From: Chloroflexota bacterium
GTDB taxonomy: Bacteria; Chloroflexota; Dehalococcoidia; Tepidiformales; Tepidiformaceae
Reading direction: 5' to 3'
Assembly: GCA_021823905.1 (NCBI GenBank)
Contig: JAKALX010000053.1
Location: 1-13,663, forward strand
Length of the DNA stretch: 13,663 nt
The translations under genes and the position numbers were made by a program. Each line of letters starts with the position of its first letter. The first letter of the stretch is position 1. The notes under the pieces were generated by a model that was given only the letters and a program-made list of their open reading frames with translations, ran no database searches and was not told where the DNA came from. Below, one piece after another: positions 1-7,116 of this stretch.

Positions 1-55
1 CGACGCCGCCGGCGGACACCGCGTCTTCGATCGGCGGGTGCGCCTTTGGGTTCAT
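1..55 (-). CDS. Start of a probable Nudix hydrolase (partial, cut by window edge)
   Basis: An ATG at 55-53 opens a frame that runs without a stop to base 1. It encodes MNPKAHPPIEDAVSAGGV. The ending S-A-G-G-V is the typical first beta strand of Nudix hydrolases (usually followed by V-x-Y/F-R), which is the only family hint. The Nudix box itself would lie outside the window. The ATG overlaps the stop of the upstream HEAT-repeat gene as ATGA, the same coupling seen at other junctions of this operon, and this strongly supports the start. The substrate cannot be guessed. I am fairly sure a gene starts here and only moderately sure of its family. Confidence 0.55.
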   Translation of the reverse strand, partial: MNPKAHPPIEDAVSAGGV

Positions 56-990
56 GGTTCCCGGTCGTCCTCGAGCACGAGCCCAAACCCGCCGCGCGCC
101 GCGTCAATGGAAAGGGCAAGGAGCTCCGAGAACTCCGGCGGCGCATCGGGCTGATACGCCTCGAGCGCCTCGACGGCCGCATCGCCGCCGATTTCGCCAA
201 GCGCCTCGATGGCCGCGACCACCACCTCGCTGTCGTCGTCGCCGAGGAGATCGACGAGCGGGGGAACCGACTCCTCCGATCCGACGCTCGCGGCCGACAT
301 GACGGCCTCGAACCGGAACTCAGGATCGTCGGCATAGAACTGCTCGTGGAGGAAGTCGAGCCACCGCTCGTTGGCGGATTCGCCCATCGCGTGGATCGCC
401 GCCAGCCGCAGCTCGCGTTGGCCGGCGTCGTAGGCGTCGCTGATGAGCTGCGTCACCCACGGTAGCGACCGTGAACCGAGCGACTCGATGGCCGCCGCGC
501 GAACTTCGAGTTCCTCGGCGGGGTCCTCGGCGCGGGCCCGCAGCGCGTCGACCACAGCGTCGCCCTCGGTTGTGTCGAACCGGCCGAGCTCGCGAAGCGC
601 GACGAACTGCCGGAGCGAGCTTGCGGCCGCGGTTCTCACTTCGCTGTCGTCGTCGTCCAGGCGATCGCGGAGGAGCGCCGCCACGGTCCGGTCCGTGGTC
701 TCCCAGAGTGCGTCCGCGGCTCTCGCACGAACCTCCGGGAACTCGTCGGCCAGGCCGATGCAGGCGAGCGCGGTGAAGTCCAGGTCAACGTTGTCCTCGG
801 TCAGGTCGCTTGCGCGGACAAGAATCGCGGTGCGCGATTCGAGTGGAATCCGCGGCCAGGCAAGCTTCACCGCGGTCGCCTCGTCGCGCCCGAGATCGGA
901 GAAGAGGCTCAGTTCGGCGGCCCGTGGGCGCGAACCGGCGACGAGCCGATCGAGGAGGTTCGTGAGTTCGCGTGCGGACGCGGAGCGCAT
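52..990 (-). CDS. HEAT-repeat protein
   Basis: A 312-residue soluble acidic protein with no signal peptide or membrane segment. From about residue 70 to 280 it shows repeated helical pairs with the HEAT/PBS-lyase-like pattern D-x-x-x-E-V-R-x-A-A-x-x-A-L. Examples are FPEVRARAADALW near 84-96, DDDSEVRTAAASSL near 113-126, LEVRAAAIESLG near 161-172 and DDDSEVVVAAIEALGEIG near 241-258. Such repeats form curved protein-binding solenoids, so a scaffold or assembly role is likely, but the partner is unknown. The N-terminal 60 residues do not show the pattern. The gene starts 12 nt after gpsA and its stop overlaps the next gene, so it is the penultimate visible gene of the operon. Two copies of the 15-nt string TCGCTGTCGTCGTCG (227-241 and 641-655) encode the repeated D-D-D-S-E turn. 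Annotation as a generic HEAT-repeat protein is secure; function is not assigned. Confidence 0.88.
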   Translation of the reverse strand: MRSASARELTNLLDRLVAGSRPRAAELSLFSDLGRDEATAVKLAWPRIPLESRTAILVRASDLTEDNVDLDFTALACIGLADEFPEVRARAADALWETTDRTVAALLRDRLDDDDSEVRTAAASSLRQFVALRELGRFDTTEGDAVVDALRARAEDPAEELEVRAAAIESLGSRSLPWVTQLISDAYDAGQRELRLAAIHAMGESANERWLDFLHEQFYADDPEFRFEAVMSAASVGSEESVPPLVDLLGDDDSEVVVAAIEALGEIGGDAAVEALEAYQPDAPPEFSELLALSIDAARGGFGLVLEDDREP

Positions 991-1002
991 GGAACCAGTG
1001 TA

Positions 1003-1998
1003 TCAGCCGGTCGGACCGCCGGTCTCTGGCTTGAGCGGCCGGCTAAGAAGCTCGGTCATGGCGGCGCGCACGTCTCGCCGGCCTTCGAGCACCGCCACGA
1101 CCTGCTCCGCGATCGGGAGGTCGATGGCGTAGCGCCTCGCCAGGGCGAGGGCCACGGGGGCGGTGGCCGCGCCTTCGACTGCCTCGCCGATCGCCGCCAG
1201 GGCCTCTCCCGGCGTCTTGCCCTGGGCCAGGAGCTCGCCGAGGCGGCGGTTGCGGCTCAGGGGCGAGAAGCAGGTGGCCGCCAGGTCGCCGACGCCGGCG
1301 AGGCCCTGGAAGGTGAGCGGCCGCGCGCCCATTGCCGTGCCGAGGCGGGTCATCTCCGCAAGGCCGCGCGTCATGATGGTGGCGACCGCGTTGGCGCCGA
1401 AGGAGAGCCCCCAGGCCGCGCCCGCGGCTATCGCGATCACGTTCTTGAACGCGCCTCCCAGCTCCACTCCCACGACGTCGCCTGAGGTGTAGGCACGGAA
1501 CGCGCCGCCAGACAGCGCGCGCTGCCATGAGGCCGCGAGTCCGGGGCCAGCGGAGGCGACCACTGAAGCCGCCGGCAAGCCCTTCGCGATTTCATGGGCC
1601 AGATTCGGGCCGGAGAGGACGGCGATCGACTCCGCGCGCCAGCCGAGGTCGCGGAGCACCTCGCTCATCAGAAGGCCGGTGCCGTGCTCGATACCCTTGG
1701 CCGCTGACAGGACCGGAACGTGCGCAAGGTGCGTTGCCTGGACGGTTGCGCGAAGGGACTGCGCGGGGACGGCGACGACGACGCCGTCGGGCGAGCCCGC
1801 CGCGGCGGACGCGTGCAGCACACTGACGTGGGCGCCCAGGCGCACTTCGGGCAGCCGCGCCAGGCCGCGGCGTTTGGTGACCTCGCGTTCTTCGTCGCGG
1901 TCACGCGTAATCAGAGTTATGTCGTGTTCATTCCGCGAGAGCAGCCAGGCGAGCGTGACGCCCCAGGATGTCGCCCCGATGACGGCGTACGAGGCCAT
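1003..1998 (-). CDS. gpsA: Glycerol-3-phosphate dehydrogenase [NAD(P)+]
   Basis: GpsA reduces dihydroxyacetone phosphate to sn-glycerol-3-phosphate, the backbone for phospholipids, in the cytoplasm. The start is the ATG at 1998, giving 331 residues, the usual family length. A longer in-frame version would read back into plsY and adds only low-complexity shadow sequence. Visible family motifs are the N-terminal Rossmann start AVIGATSWGVTLAWLL (residues 5-20), SGPNLAHEIAKGLPA (119-133), ELGGAFKNVIAIAAG (169-183) with the catalytic Lys in AFKN, and GLAGVGDLAATC followed by S-R-N-R-R-L-G (about 222-244). The nucleotide loop is G-A-T-S-W-G rather than the more common G-A-G-S-W-G, a substitution to note. 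The ATG lies 1 nt after the plsY stop, so GpsA and the enzyme that uses its product are translated together. Confidence 0.96.
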   Translation of the reverse strand: MASYAVIGATSWGVTLAWLLSRNEHDITLITRDRDEEREVTKRRGLARLPEVRLGAHVSVLHASAAAGSPDGVVVAVPAQSLRATVQATHLAHVPVLSAAKGIEHGTGLLMSEVLRDLGWRAESIAVLSGPNLAHEIAKGLPAASVVASAGPGLAASWQRALSGGAFRAYTSGDVVGVELGGAFKNVIAIAAGAAWGLSFGANAVATIMTRGLAEMTRLGTAMGARPLTFQGLAGVGDLAATCFSPLSRNRRLGELLAQGKTPGEALAAIGEAVEGAATAPVALALARRYAIDLPIAEQVVAVLEGRRDVRAAMTELLSRPLKPETGGPTG

Positions 1999-1999
1999 G

Positions 2000-2626
2000 T
2001 CAGCCCGTGGCAGGCTGGCTGCCGCCCTGCCCGATGCGCGGTTCGGTTCCAGCGAGGAGGCGCCGGATGTTCGGGATGTGCTTGTATTCGACGAGAAGCG
2101 TCGCGAAGAGCGCGTAGGCGGCGAACGCCCAGGGCTGCCCAAAGAGGAGCGCGGCCAGAACCACCGCGCAGGCGCAGATGGGCGTTCCAACAACGGACAT
2201 GATCGAGACGACACGCGTGCTGAGGATCAAGAGGAGCCCCACGACCGGGAACGCGAGAGAGAGCAGCGGTGTCAGGCCGAGCACGCCGCCGTACGTGGTC
2301 GCCACGCCACGGCCGCCGCGGAAACCGGCGAAGACCGGCCACACGTGGCCAACCATGGCCGCGGCAGCGCCCGTTGCCGCCACCCAATCGTCATGAAACA
2401 CGAACCGTCCGAGGAGCGCCGGGATGGCGCCCTTGCTGATGTCGCCGGCAAGGACGATGGCAGCAGCAGACTTCCCCGCCGTGCGCAGGACATTCGTCGT
2501 CCCCGTCTTGCCACTCCCCGATTCACGGATGTCGCGGCCCAGGTAGAGGTGCCCAACGACGAGCCCGAAGGGGATGGAGCCAAGGAGGTAGCCAATCACG
2601 ACATTGGCCGCAAGCGCAGCGATCAC
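2000..2626 (-). CDS. plsY: Acyl-phosphate:glycerol-3-phosphate acyltransferase
   Basis: PlsY is an integral membrane enzyme that moves a fatty acyl group from acyl-phosphate to glycerol-3-phosphate, the first acylation of phospholipid synthesis. The 208-residue protein has five to six hydrophobic segments. It shows the family landmarks: GYLLGSIPFG (12-21), the loop SGSGKTGTTNVLR (36-48), GHVWPVFAGFRGGRGVATT (93-111) and the C-terminal KHIPNIRRLLAGTEPRIG (182-199). The first loop has K-T where the family usually has N-x, and G-G-R-G replaces G-G-K-G; both look like lineage variants of a working enzyme. The start is GTG at 2626, overlapping the der stop as GTGA, which supports this start and translational coupling. 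gpsA follows after 1 nt and supplies the substrate. Confidence 0.96.
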   Translation of the reverse strand: MIAALAANVVIGYLLGSIPFGLVVGHLYLGRDIRESGSGKTGTTNVLRTAGKSAAAIVLAGDISKGAIPALLGRFVFHDDWVAATGAAAAMVGHVWPVFAGFRGGRGVATTYGGVLGLTPLLSLAFPVVGLLLILSTRVVSIMSVVGTPICACAVVLAALLFGQPWAFAAYALFATLLVEYKHIPNIRRLLAGTEPRIGQGGSQPATG

Positions 2627-3966
2627 GAGCGGGAATCATCCTCGCTTCTCGCTCTGAATACCAGCTTGATGGCCGTCCCGTCGAAGTCGTACGACTCGCG
2701 GATGGCGCGTTCGAGGTAGCGCCGGTAGCTGAAGTGGACAAGCGCCGGGTCGTTCACAAAGAGCACGAACATCGGCGGCTCGGCGCCGGCCTGCGTGGCG
2801 TAGAAGAGCTTGAAGCGCTTGTTTCGTACGAGCGGCGGGACGTGCCTCCGGACCGCCCCGTTCAGGGCGGCGTTGAGCTCCGCTGTTGGGACGCGGCGCC
2901 GGCGCGCTTCCTTCACCGCTACAGCGAGTTCGAGGAGCTCGTCGAGGCCCTTGCCCTCGAGCGCCGAGATGAAGTGCACAATCGCCCAGGGGACGAACTG
3001 CATGCGGGCGCGTAGCTGTGCCTCCGCCCGTGCACGTCGCTCCTCCTGGTCCGCCCAGAGGTCGGTCTTGTTGACGGCGATGATGAGTCCCTTGAGGTGC
3101 TCGATCGCGATGCCGGCGATGTGCGTGTCCTGGGAGGTCACGCCCTCCGAGCCGTCGACCACCAGGACGGCCACGTCGCAGCGCTCCACGGCGGTCGTAG
3201 CGCGCATCACGGAATGCAGCTCGACGCCCTTCCCGAGCTTTCCGGGGCGTCGCACGCCCGCCGTGTCAACGAGCAGGAACTTGCCCTGTGGCGCGTCAAG
3301 CTCGGTGTCCACGGCATCGCGCGTCGTGCCCGCGACGTCGCTGACGATCACGCGCTGCTCACCCATGAGCGCGTTGAGCAGCATCGACTTGCCGACGTTC
3401 GGCCGGCCGATGATCGCGATACGCACGCGGTCGGATTCGACGACGGGCTCGGATTCGGGCAGCATCGCGGCGACGACGTCGAGCATCAGCCCCACACCGA
3501 TATCGTGGAGCGCGCTGACCGGGATAGCCTCGCCGAAGCCAAGGGCGGACGCTTCCGCGATCCCGGCAACCTCTCGCGCCTCGTTGTCGGCCTTGTTCGA
3601 GACGAGGATCGTCGGGCGGCGCGCGCGGCGGACCACCTCGGCGACGTCGTAGTCGCTGGCGGTCAGACCGTCACGCGCATCGACGACAAAGACGACAATC
3701 GCGGCGTCGGCGATGGCGGTACGGATCTGCTCGACGATCAGGCCCGCGTAGACGTTTTCGGCGTTGGTCTCGTAGCCGCCGGTGTCGATGAGCCGGAAGC
3801 GGCGATCGAGCCATTCGACGTCGGCCTCGACGCGGTCCCTGGTCGTCCCGGGCTCGTCTTCGACGATCGCCCGGCGCTCGCCGAGCACACGGTTGAAGAT
3901 GGACGACTTGCCCACGTTCGGCCGCCCGACGATGACCACGCGCGGCAACACCGACGTCGCGCTCAT
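2623..3966 (-). CDS. der: Ribosome assembly GTPase Der (EngA)
   Basis: Der has two GTPase domains in tandem and works in assembly of the 50S ribosomal subunit. At 447 residues it has the normal length. The first G domain shows GRPNVGKSS (14-22), TT (41-42), DTGG (61-64) and SNKAD (123-127). The second shows GRPNVGKSM (187-195), TT (214-215), DTAG (234-237) and NKTD (299-302). A C-terminal KH-like domain covers roughly 355-440. All nucleotide-binding motifs are intact. The ATG overlaps the cdaR stop as ATGA, and the der stop overlaps plsY as GTGA. The gene therefore sits inside a translationally coupled chain, joining ribosome biogenesis with c-di-AMP and lipid genes. Confidence 0.98.
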   Translation of the reverse strand: MSATSVLPRVVIVGRPNVGKSSIFNRVLGERRAIVEDEPGTTRDRVEADVEWLDRRFRLIDTGGYETNAENVYAGLIVEQIRTAIADAAIVVFVVDARDGLTASDYDVAEVVRRARRPTILVSNKADNEAREVAGIAEASALGFGEAIPVSALHDIGVGLMLDVVAAMLPESEPVVESDRVRIAIIGRPNVGKSMLLNALMGEQRVIVSDVAGTTRDAVDTELDAPQGKFLLVDTAGVRRPGKLGKGVELHSVMRATTAVERCDVAVLVVDGSEGVTSQDTHIAGIAIEHLKGLIIAVNKTDLWADQEERRARAEAQLRARMQFVPWAIVHFISALEGKGLDELLELAVAVKEARRRRVPTAELNAALNGAVRRHVPPLVRNKRFKLFYATQAGAEPPMFVLFVNDPALVHFSYRRYLERAIRESYDFDGTAIKLVFRARSEDDSRS

Positions 3967-5294
3967 GGCGCGCCTGGCGCCCGGAGCGTCACCGGCAGCG
4001 GATCGGCTTCGGCTTTCAGGCCCGTGAGCGCGGCGGGGAGGGGGGCGAGCGTGACCGTATATGGCTGTGTCCCGGCCGTTGCGTTCGCGAGCGAGATCGT
4101 CGCCTTGATGTCTGAGAGCTTCACCCTGGAGAGCGCGTCGAGCGGTCCGGAGACGCGCACCTGCACCGAATAGCCGCCATCTGGAACCACCACGACGAGC
4201 GTGGGTGGTGGCGCGGGCGTGAACGTGGGCGCGACCACGAACGCCGTGCTGCCGCAGGCCGTGGACTGATCACCGCAGTCGATCGGGCGGATTTCGACCG
4301 TGACGAGCACAGTCGAGCGGTCAGAGGCGACATTCGGGATGCGATCCACCTGCCGCACCTGCGTGATGTTGGTGCGGGCGTTCGTAATCGTGACGGGCTC
4401 GGTGCTGATCCCCTGAATGCTGTCAACAACGCTCTTTGGACCGCTCACGGTCACTATCGGCGGGTCGATCGTAACGCTCGAAACGCGGTATCCGGGCGCC
4501 GGTTGGCCGGAGATTGACGGGGTGATCCCGATGGTGCGCTGGACGAAGGTCTGTTCGATCTTGAAGGTCGCGCGAGCGCGCGACGGCGTGATCTGGACAC
4601 TCACCGGATTGCCGCTGTCGGTGCGGCCGACCAGATCTCCTTCGATGGTAACCGTATCGTTCCTCGCACCGGAGAGGTTCGCGTCGAGGTCGACGGACGC
4701 CACGCTGTCCACGTCGTCGGGCAGGCCGCGCACCTTCACGGTGACCGGATCCAGCGTCGGCTGCGTGTCGGAGAAGCGATAGTTGTCGGGCAAGGGGCCG
4801 GTGATGCGGACGTTGACAGCCATCTCCCTCACCTTCGCCTCGTGCAGGGTAACGGTCACTGTTGGTGGTATGACTTCGAGGATCCGGACATTCGCGCGCG
4901 TTGTTCTGACGCGCACAGGCACGGAGACGGGTGTGTCAACCGGCTGACTCTTGACGTCGACGGTGGCCTCGAAGTCTGAAGCGCGGAGGCTCTGAAGGTC
5001 CGCCTTGCGCGCATCGACGCGCACTTTGACAGGGCTGGGTTCCGAAACGATGTAGTCGCCGGCGTTGAAGACCGTCGAGACGCGAATCGACGCGGGCTCT
5101 GGATCAGGGGGGATGAGGCCTTCGGCGCGCGGATTCTCAACGTCCTGGATCACAAACCAGACACCGAACGCCGTGATCAGGCTGAAGCACGCCAGCGCCC
5201 AATGGTGGACCATGGCGCCGCCCGCCGAGCGGAGCGTGAACCACGCGGCCATTCTCCGATGGCTCTGGCCGTTCCCGTTGCGCCTGGCTGTCAT
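3963..5294 (-). CDS. cdaR: YbbR-domain regulator of the diadenylate cyclase (CdaR-like)
   Basis: CdaR proteins are single-pass membrane proteins whose outer YbbR repeats modulate the neighbouring cyclase CdaA. The frame is open much further upstream, but that part lies inside cdaA. The ATG at 5294 overlaps the cdaA stop as ATGA and gives 443 residues starting MTARRNGNGQ. A basic N-terminus is followed by one membrane helix at about 31-50 (WALACFSLITAFGVWFVIQ). The rest is beta-rich and extracytoplasmic, with three to four YbbR-like repeats marked by V-x-V-x-G-P or V-K-V-R-G elements, for example VNVRITGPLPDNY, VTVKVRGLPDDV, VTVSGPKSVVDSI and VQVRVSGPLDALS. The third unit carries Cys340 and Cys347, close enough for a disulphide, followed by a Pro-rich linker (TFTPAPPPT). 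Assignment rests on topology, repeats and position next to cdaA. Confidence 0.9.
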   Translation of the reverse strand: MTARRNGNGQSHRRMAAWFTLRSAGGAMVHHWALACFSLITAFGVWFVIQDVENPRAEGLIPPDPEPASIRVSTVFNAGDYIVSEPSPVKVRVDARKADLQSLRASDFEATVDVKSQPVDTPVSVPVRVRTTRANVRILEVIPPTVTVTLHEAKVREMAVNVRITGPLPDNYRFSDTQPTLDPVTVKVRGLPDDVDSVASVDLDANLSGARNDTVTIEGDLVGRTDSGNPVSVQITPSRARATFKIEQTFVQRTIGITPSISGQPAPGYRVSSVTIDPPIVTVSGPKSVVDSIQGISTEPVTITNARTNITQVRQVDRIPNVASDRSTVLVTVEIRPIDCGDQSTACGSTAFVVAPTFTPAPPPTLVVVVPDGGYSVQVRVSGPLDALSRVKLSDIKATISLANATAGTQPYTVTLAPLPAALTGLKAEADPLPVTLRAPGAP

Positions 5295-6112
5295 ACGGGG
5301 ATGCTCCCTGCGCCGTTCCGGGCCGAGGCGCTCGCCGCGGGATCGAGCAGCCACTCGAGGACCGCCTTGAGCCGCCGCTCGTCGGCGACCGCGGTCAGCT
5401 TGCCGTGGAGCGCAACGCTGATCTCGCCCGTCTCTTCTGAAACGACCACGGTCAGGGCGTCGGTCTGCTCGGTGATCCCGATGGCGGCACGGTGCCGCGT
5501 CCCGAGATTCCGGTCGGCCGCGGAAAGGTCGCTCGCGAGCGGAAGAACGCAACCAGCAGCGACAACGCGCTCGTCGCGAAGAACTACCGCCATGTCGTGC
5601 AGGGGCGAGTTGGGGTAGAAGATCCCCGCGAGCAGCTCGGGCGAGATCCTGGCGTCCACCGGGATGCCGGTTTCGATGACGTCCTGGAGGCCGGTCTCGC
5701 GTTCGAGGACGAAGAGGCCGCCGTGACGCTCCGCCGACATGCGGCCAGCGGCTCGCGCTATCGAGTCGATTGCCTCCTCGTAGCGAGGCTGGTTGAGCCA
5801 CCCTTTCAAGCCGGTTCGCCCGAGGCGGTCGAGCGCCCGCCGGATCTCGGGCTGGAACACGACGGCAGCGCCGACCAGGAGTGCCGTGAACGAGTTCGCG
5901 ACCAGGAAGTTGATTACGGTGAAGTCGAAGAGCCGCCCGAGGACGACGAAGACGAGGAACAACGCCAGGGCGCCGCGCAACTGGGTCATCGCGGCGGTGC
6001 CGCTCACCATCCGCAGGGCCGAGAAGATGACAACCGCGATGAGCAGCACTTCGACAGCGCTTGAAAAGCGGAATTCGCCAAGGATTTCGCGTACGTTCGT
6101 GAGGTCGGGCAT
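5291..6112 (-). CDS. cdaA: Membrane diadenylate cyclase CdaA (DisA_N domain)
   Basis: CdaA joins two ATP into cyclic di-AMP, a second messenger for potassium/osmotic balance and envelope homeostasis. The 273-residue protein matches the family length. It has three N-terminal membrane helices (about 18-36, 44-60 and 64-84), a linker helix (FQPEIRRALDRLGR, 87-100) and the DAC domain from about 110. In the DAC domain, the second catalytic motif G-T-R-H-R is intact at 194-198. The first motif, usually L-H-D-G-A, reads L-H-D-M-A (161-165): the metal-binding Asp163 is kept but Gly is Met. The cdaR overlap (ATGA) is the classic partner arrangement. The gene is 65 nt downstream of argF. No clear Shine-Dalgarno precedes the ATG; instead a hairpin ends 10 nt before it. 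Confidence 0.95.
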   Translation of the reverse strand: MPDLTNVREILGEFRFSSAVEVLLIAVVIFSALRMVSGTAAMTQLRGALALFLVFVVLGRLFDFTVINFLVANSFTALLVGAAVVFQPEIRRALDRLGRTGLKGWLNQPRYEEAIDSIARAAGRMSAERHGGLFVLERETGLQDVIETGIPVDARISPELLAGIFYPNSPLHDMAVVLRDERVVAAGCVLPLASDLSAADRNLGTRHRAAIGITEQTDALTVVVSEETGEISVALHGKLTAVADERRLKAVLEWLLDPAASASARNGAGSIPV

Positions 6113-6121
6113 AGGTTATGG

Positions 6122-6147
6122 GTCGCCGGGTCATCCGGCCCGGCGAC
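6122..6147 (-). promoter_or_regulatory. Hairpin in the argF-cdaA gap, just before the cdaA start
   Basis: An inverted repeat of 9 bp, GTCGCCGGG (6122-6130) and CCCGGCGAC (6139-6147), surrounds an 8-nt loop in the 65-nt gap. On the transcribed strand it ends 9 nt before the cdaA ATG. It is GC-rich but has no following T-run, so it is not a standard intrinsic terminator. It could stabilise or process the mRNA between argF and cdaA, or limit access to the cdaA start, where I see no Shine-Dalgarno. The structure is visible in the sequence; any function is inference. Confidence 0.5.
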
Positions 6148-6177
6148 ATGATACGCCTTCGAAGGTGGTGAGTCGGG

Positions 6178-7110
6178 TTAGGCCACGTGCCCGGAAACAC
6201 CGAGGAGAAAGGCGACGGCCGCGGCCTGCGCCCACACGCGATTCTCGGCCTGGTCGAACACGATCGAAGCCGGGCTCTCGATCGCCTCGTCGGTGATCTC
6301 CTCGCCGCGATGGGCGGGAAGATCGTGCATCACAAATGCGCCTGGCGCCGCATGGGCCAGCAGGGCGGTGTTGAGCTGATAGCCGGCGAAATCGATCCGG
6401 CGGCGTTCGGACTCGCGCTCCTGGCCCATGGAGGTCCAGACGTCGGTATAGACGCAGCGGGCGCCGGTCACGGCCTGGACCGGGTCGTTCACGATCGTGA
6501 GCGCGCCGCCGAAGCGCGAAGCACGCGCGCTGGCCTCGGAGATAAGCCATTCCGGGAGCGAGTAGCCCTTCGGCGACGCCATGCGCATGTCCATCCCGAG
6601 GGACGTGGCTGTCAGCACCAGGCTGGCGGCCACGTTGTTCCCATCGCCGACAAACGCAATCGGAACGCCTCGGAGATCGCCGACCTTTTCCTTGACGGTG
6701 AGGAGGTCCGCCAGGGCCTGGCAGGGATGCTCTTCGTTCGTCAGGGCGTTGATCACCGGGATTGTCGAGTGTTGCGCGTACTCCTCGACGATCACCTGCC
6801 CGAAGGTGCGCACCGCCACGATGTCGACATAGCGGCCGAGGACGCGGGCGACGTCCTTGATCGCCTCGCGCTCGCCCAGGCCGACCTCCTGGGGTGCGAG
6901 GTAGATGGTTTCGCCGCCGAGGTGCCGCATCGCCACCTGGAAGCTGACGCGAGTGCGAAGCGACGGTTTTTCGAACAGGAGCGCCAACTGGCGGCCCTCG
7001 AGCAGCCGCTGGGGCCGCTGCTTGAGCCGGCCGGCGACATCGAGCAGAAACGAAATCTCCTCCCCGCTAAGGTCAGCCGCGGAGAGGAGGTGGCGAACAC
7101 GATCACCCAT
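6178..7110 (-). CDS. argF: Ornithine carbamoyltransferase
   Basis: This enzyme condenses carbamoyl phosphate with ornithine to give citrulline in arginine synthesis, in the cytoplasm. The 310 residues match the family. The carbamoyl-phosphate site is FEKPSLRTRVSF (46-57), followed by EEHPCQALADLLT (126-138). The ornithine-binding loop is D-V-W-T-S-M-G (223-229), which separates it from aspartate carbamoyltransferases. The final motif is MHDLPAHRGEEIT (261-273). Most ornithine transcarbamylases have H-C-L-P here, with Cys contacting ornithine; this protein has Asp263. The ATG at 7110 is chosen because the N-terminus aligns well there and a -10 box lies just upstream. No other arginine gene is in view. 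It heads the operon that continues into cdaA. An oxidative or catabolic (arcB) role is possible but there is no arcA or arcC nearby. Confidence 0.95.
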   Translation of the reverse strand: MGDRVRHLLSAADLSGEEISFLLDVAGRLKQRPQRLLEGRQLALLFEKPSLRTRVSFQVAMRHLGGETIYLAPQEVGLGEREAIKDVARVLGRYVDIVAVRTFGQVIVEEYAQHSTIPVINALTNEEHPCQALADLLTVKEKVGDLRGVPIAFVGDGNNVAASLVLTATSLGMDMRMASPKGYSLPEWLISEASARASRFGGALTIVNDPVQAVTGARCVYTDVWTSMGQERESERRRIDFAGYQLNTALLAHAAPGAFVMHDLPAHRGEEITDEAIESPASIVFDQAENRVWAQAAAVAFLLGVSGHVA

Positions 7111-7116
7111 GGTGCG

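Noticed and set aside
1999..2214. N-terminal extension of gpsA by 72 codons
   Set aside because: It overlaps plsY, adds low-complexity sequence, and GpsA proteins start directly at the Rossmann strand found at 1998.
1679..2719. Plus-strand open frame of 346 codons opposite gpsA and plsY
   Set aside because: It is antisense to two well-recognised genes, is low-complexity and Arg-rich, and shows no family motif; high GC makes such frames common.
3097..4173. Plus-strand open frame of 358 codons opposite der and the end of cdaR
   Set aside because: The Der protein on the other strand has every GTPase motif; the antisense frame has none and looks like a codon-position shadow.
5295..6200. Upstream extension of the cdaR frame
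   Set aside because: It lies inside cdaA in another frame and is Arg/Pro-rich. The ATG at 5294 with its ATGA overlap is the sound start.
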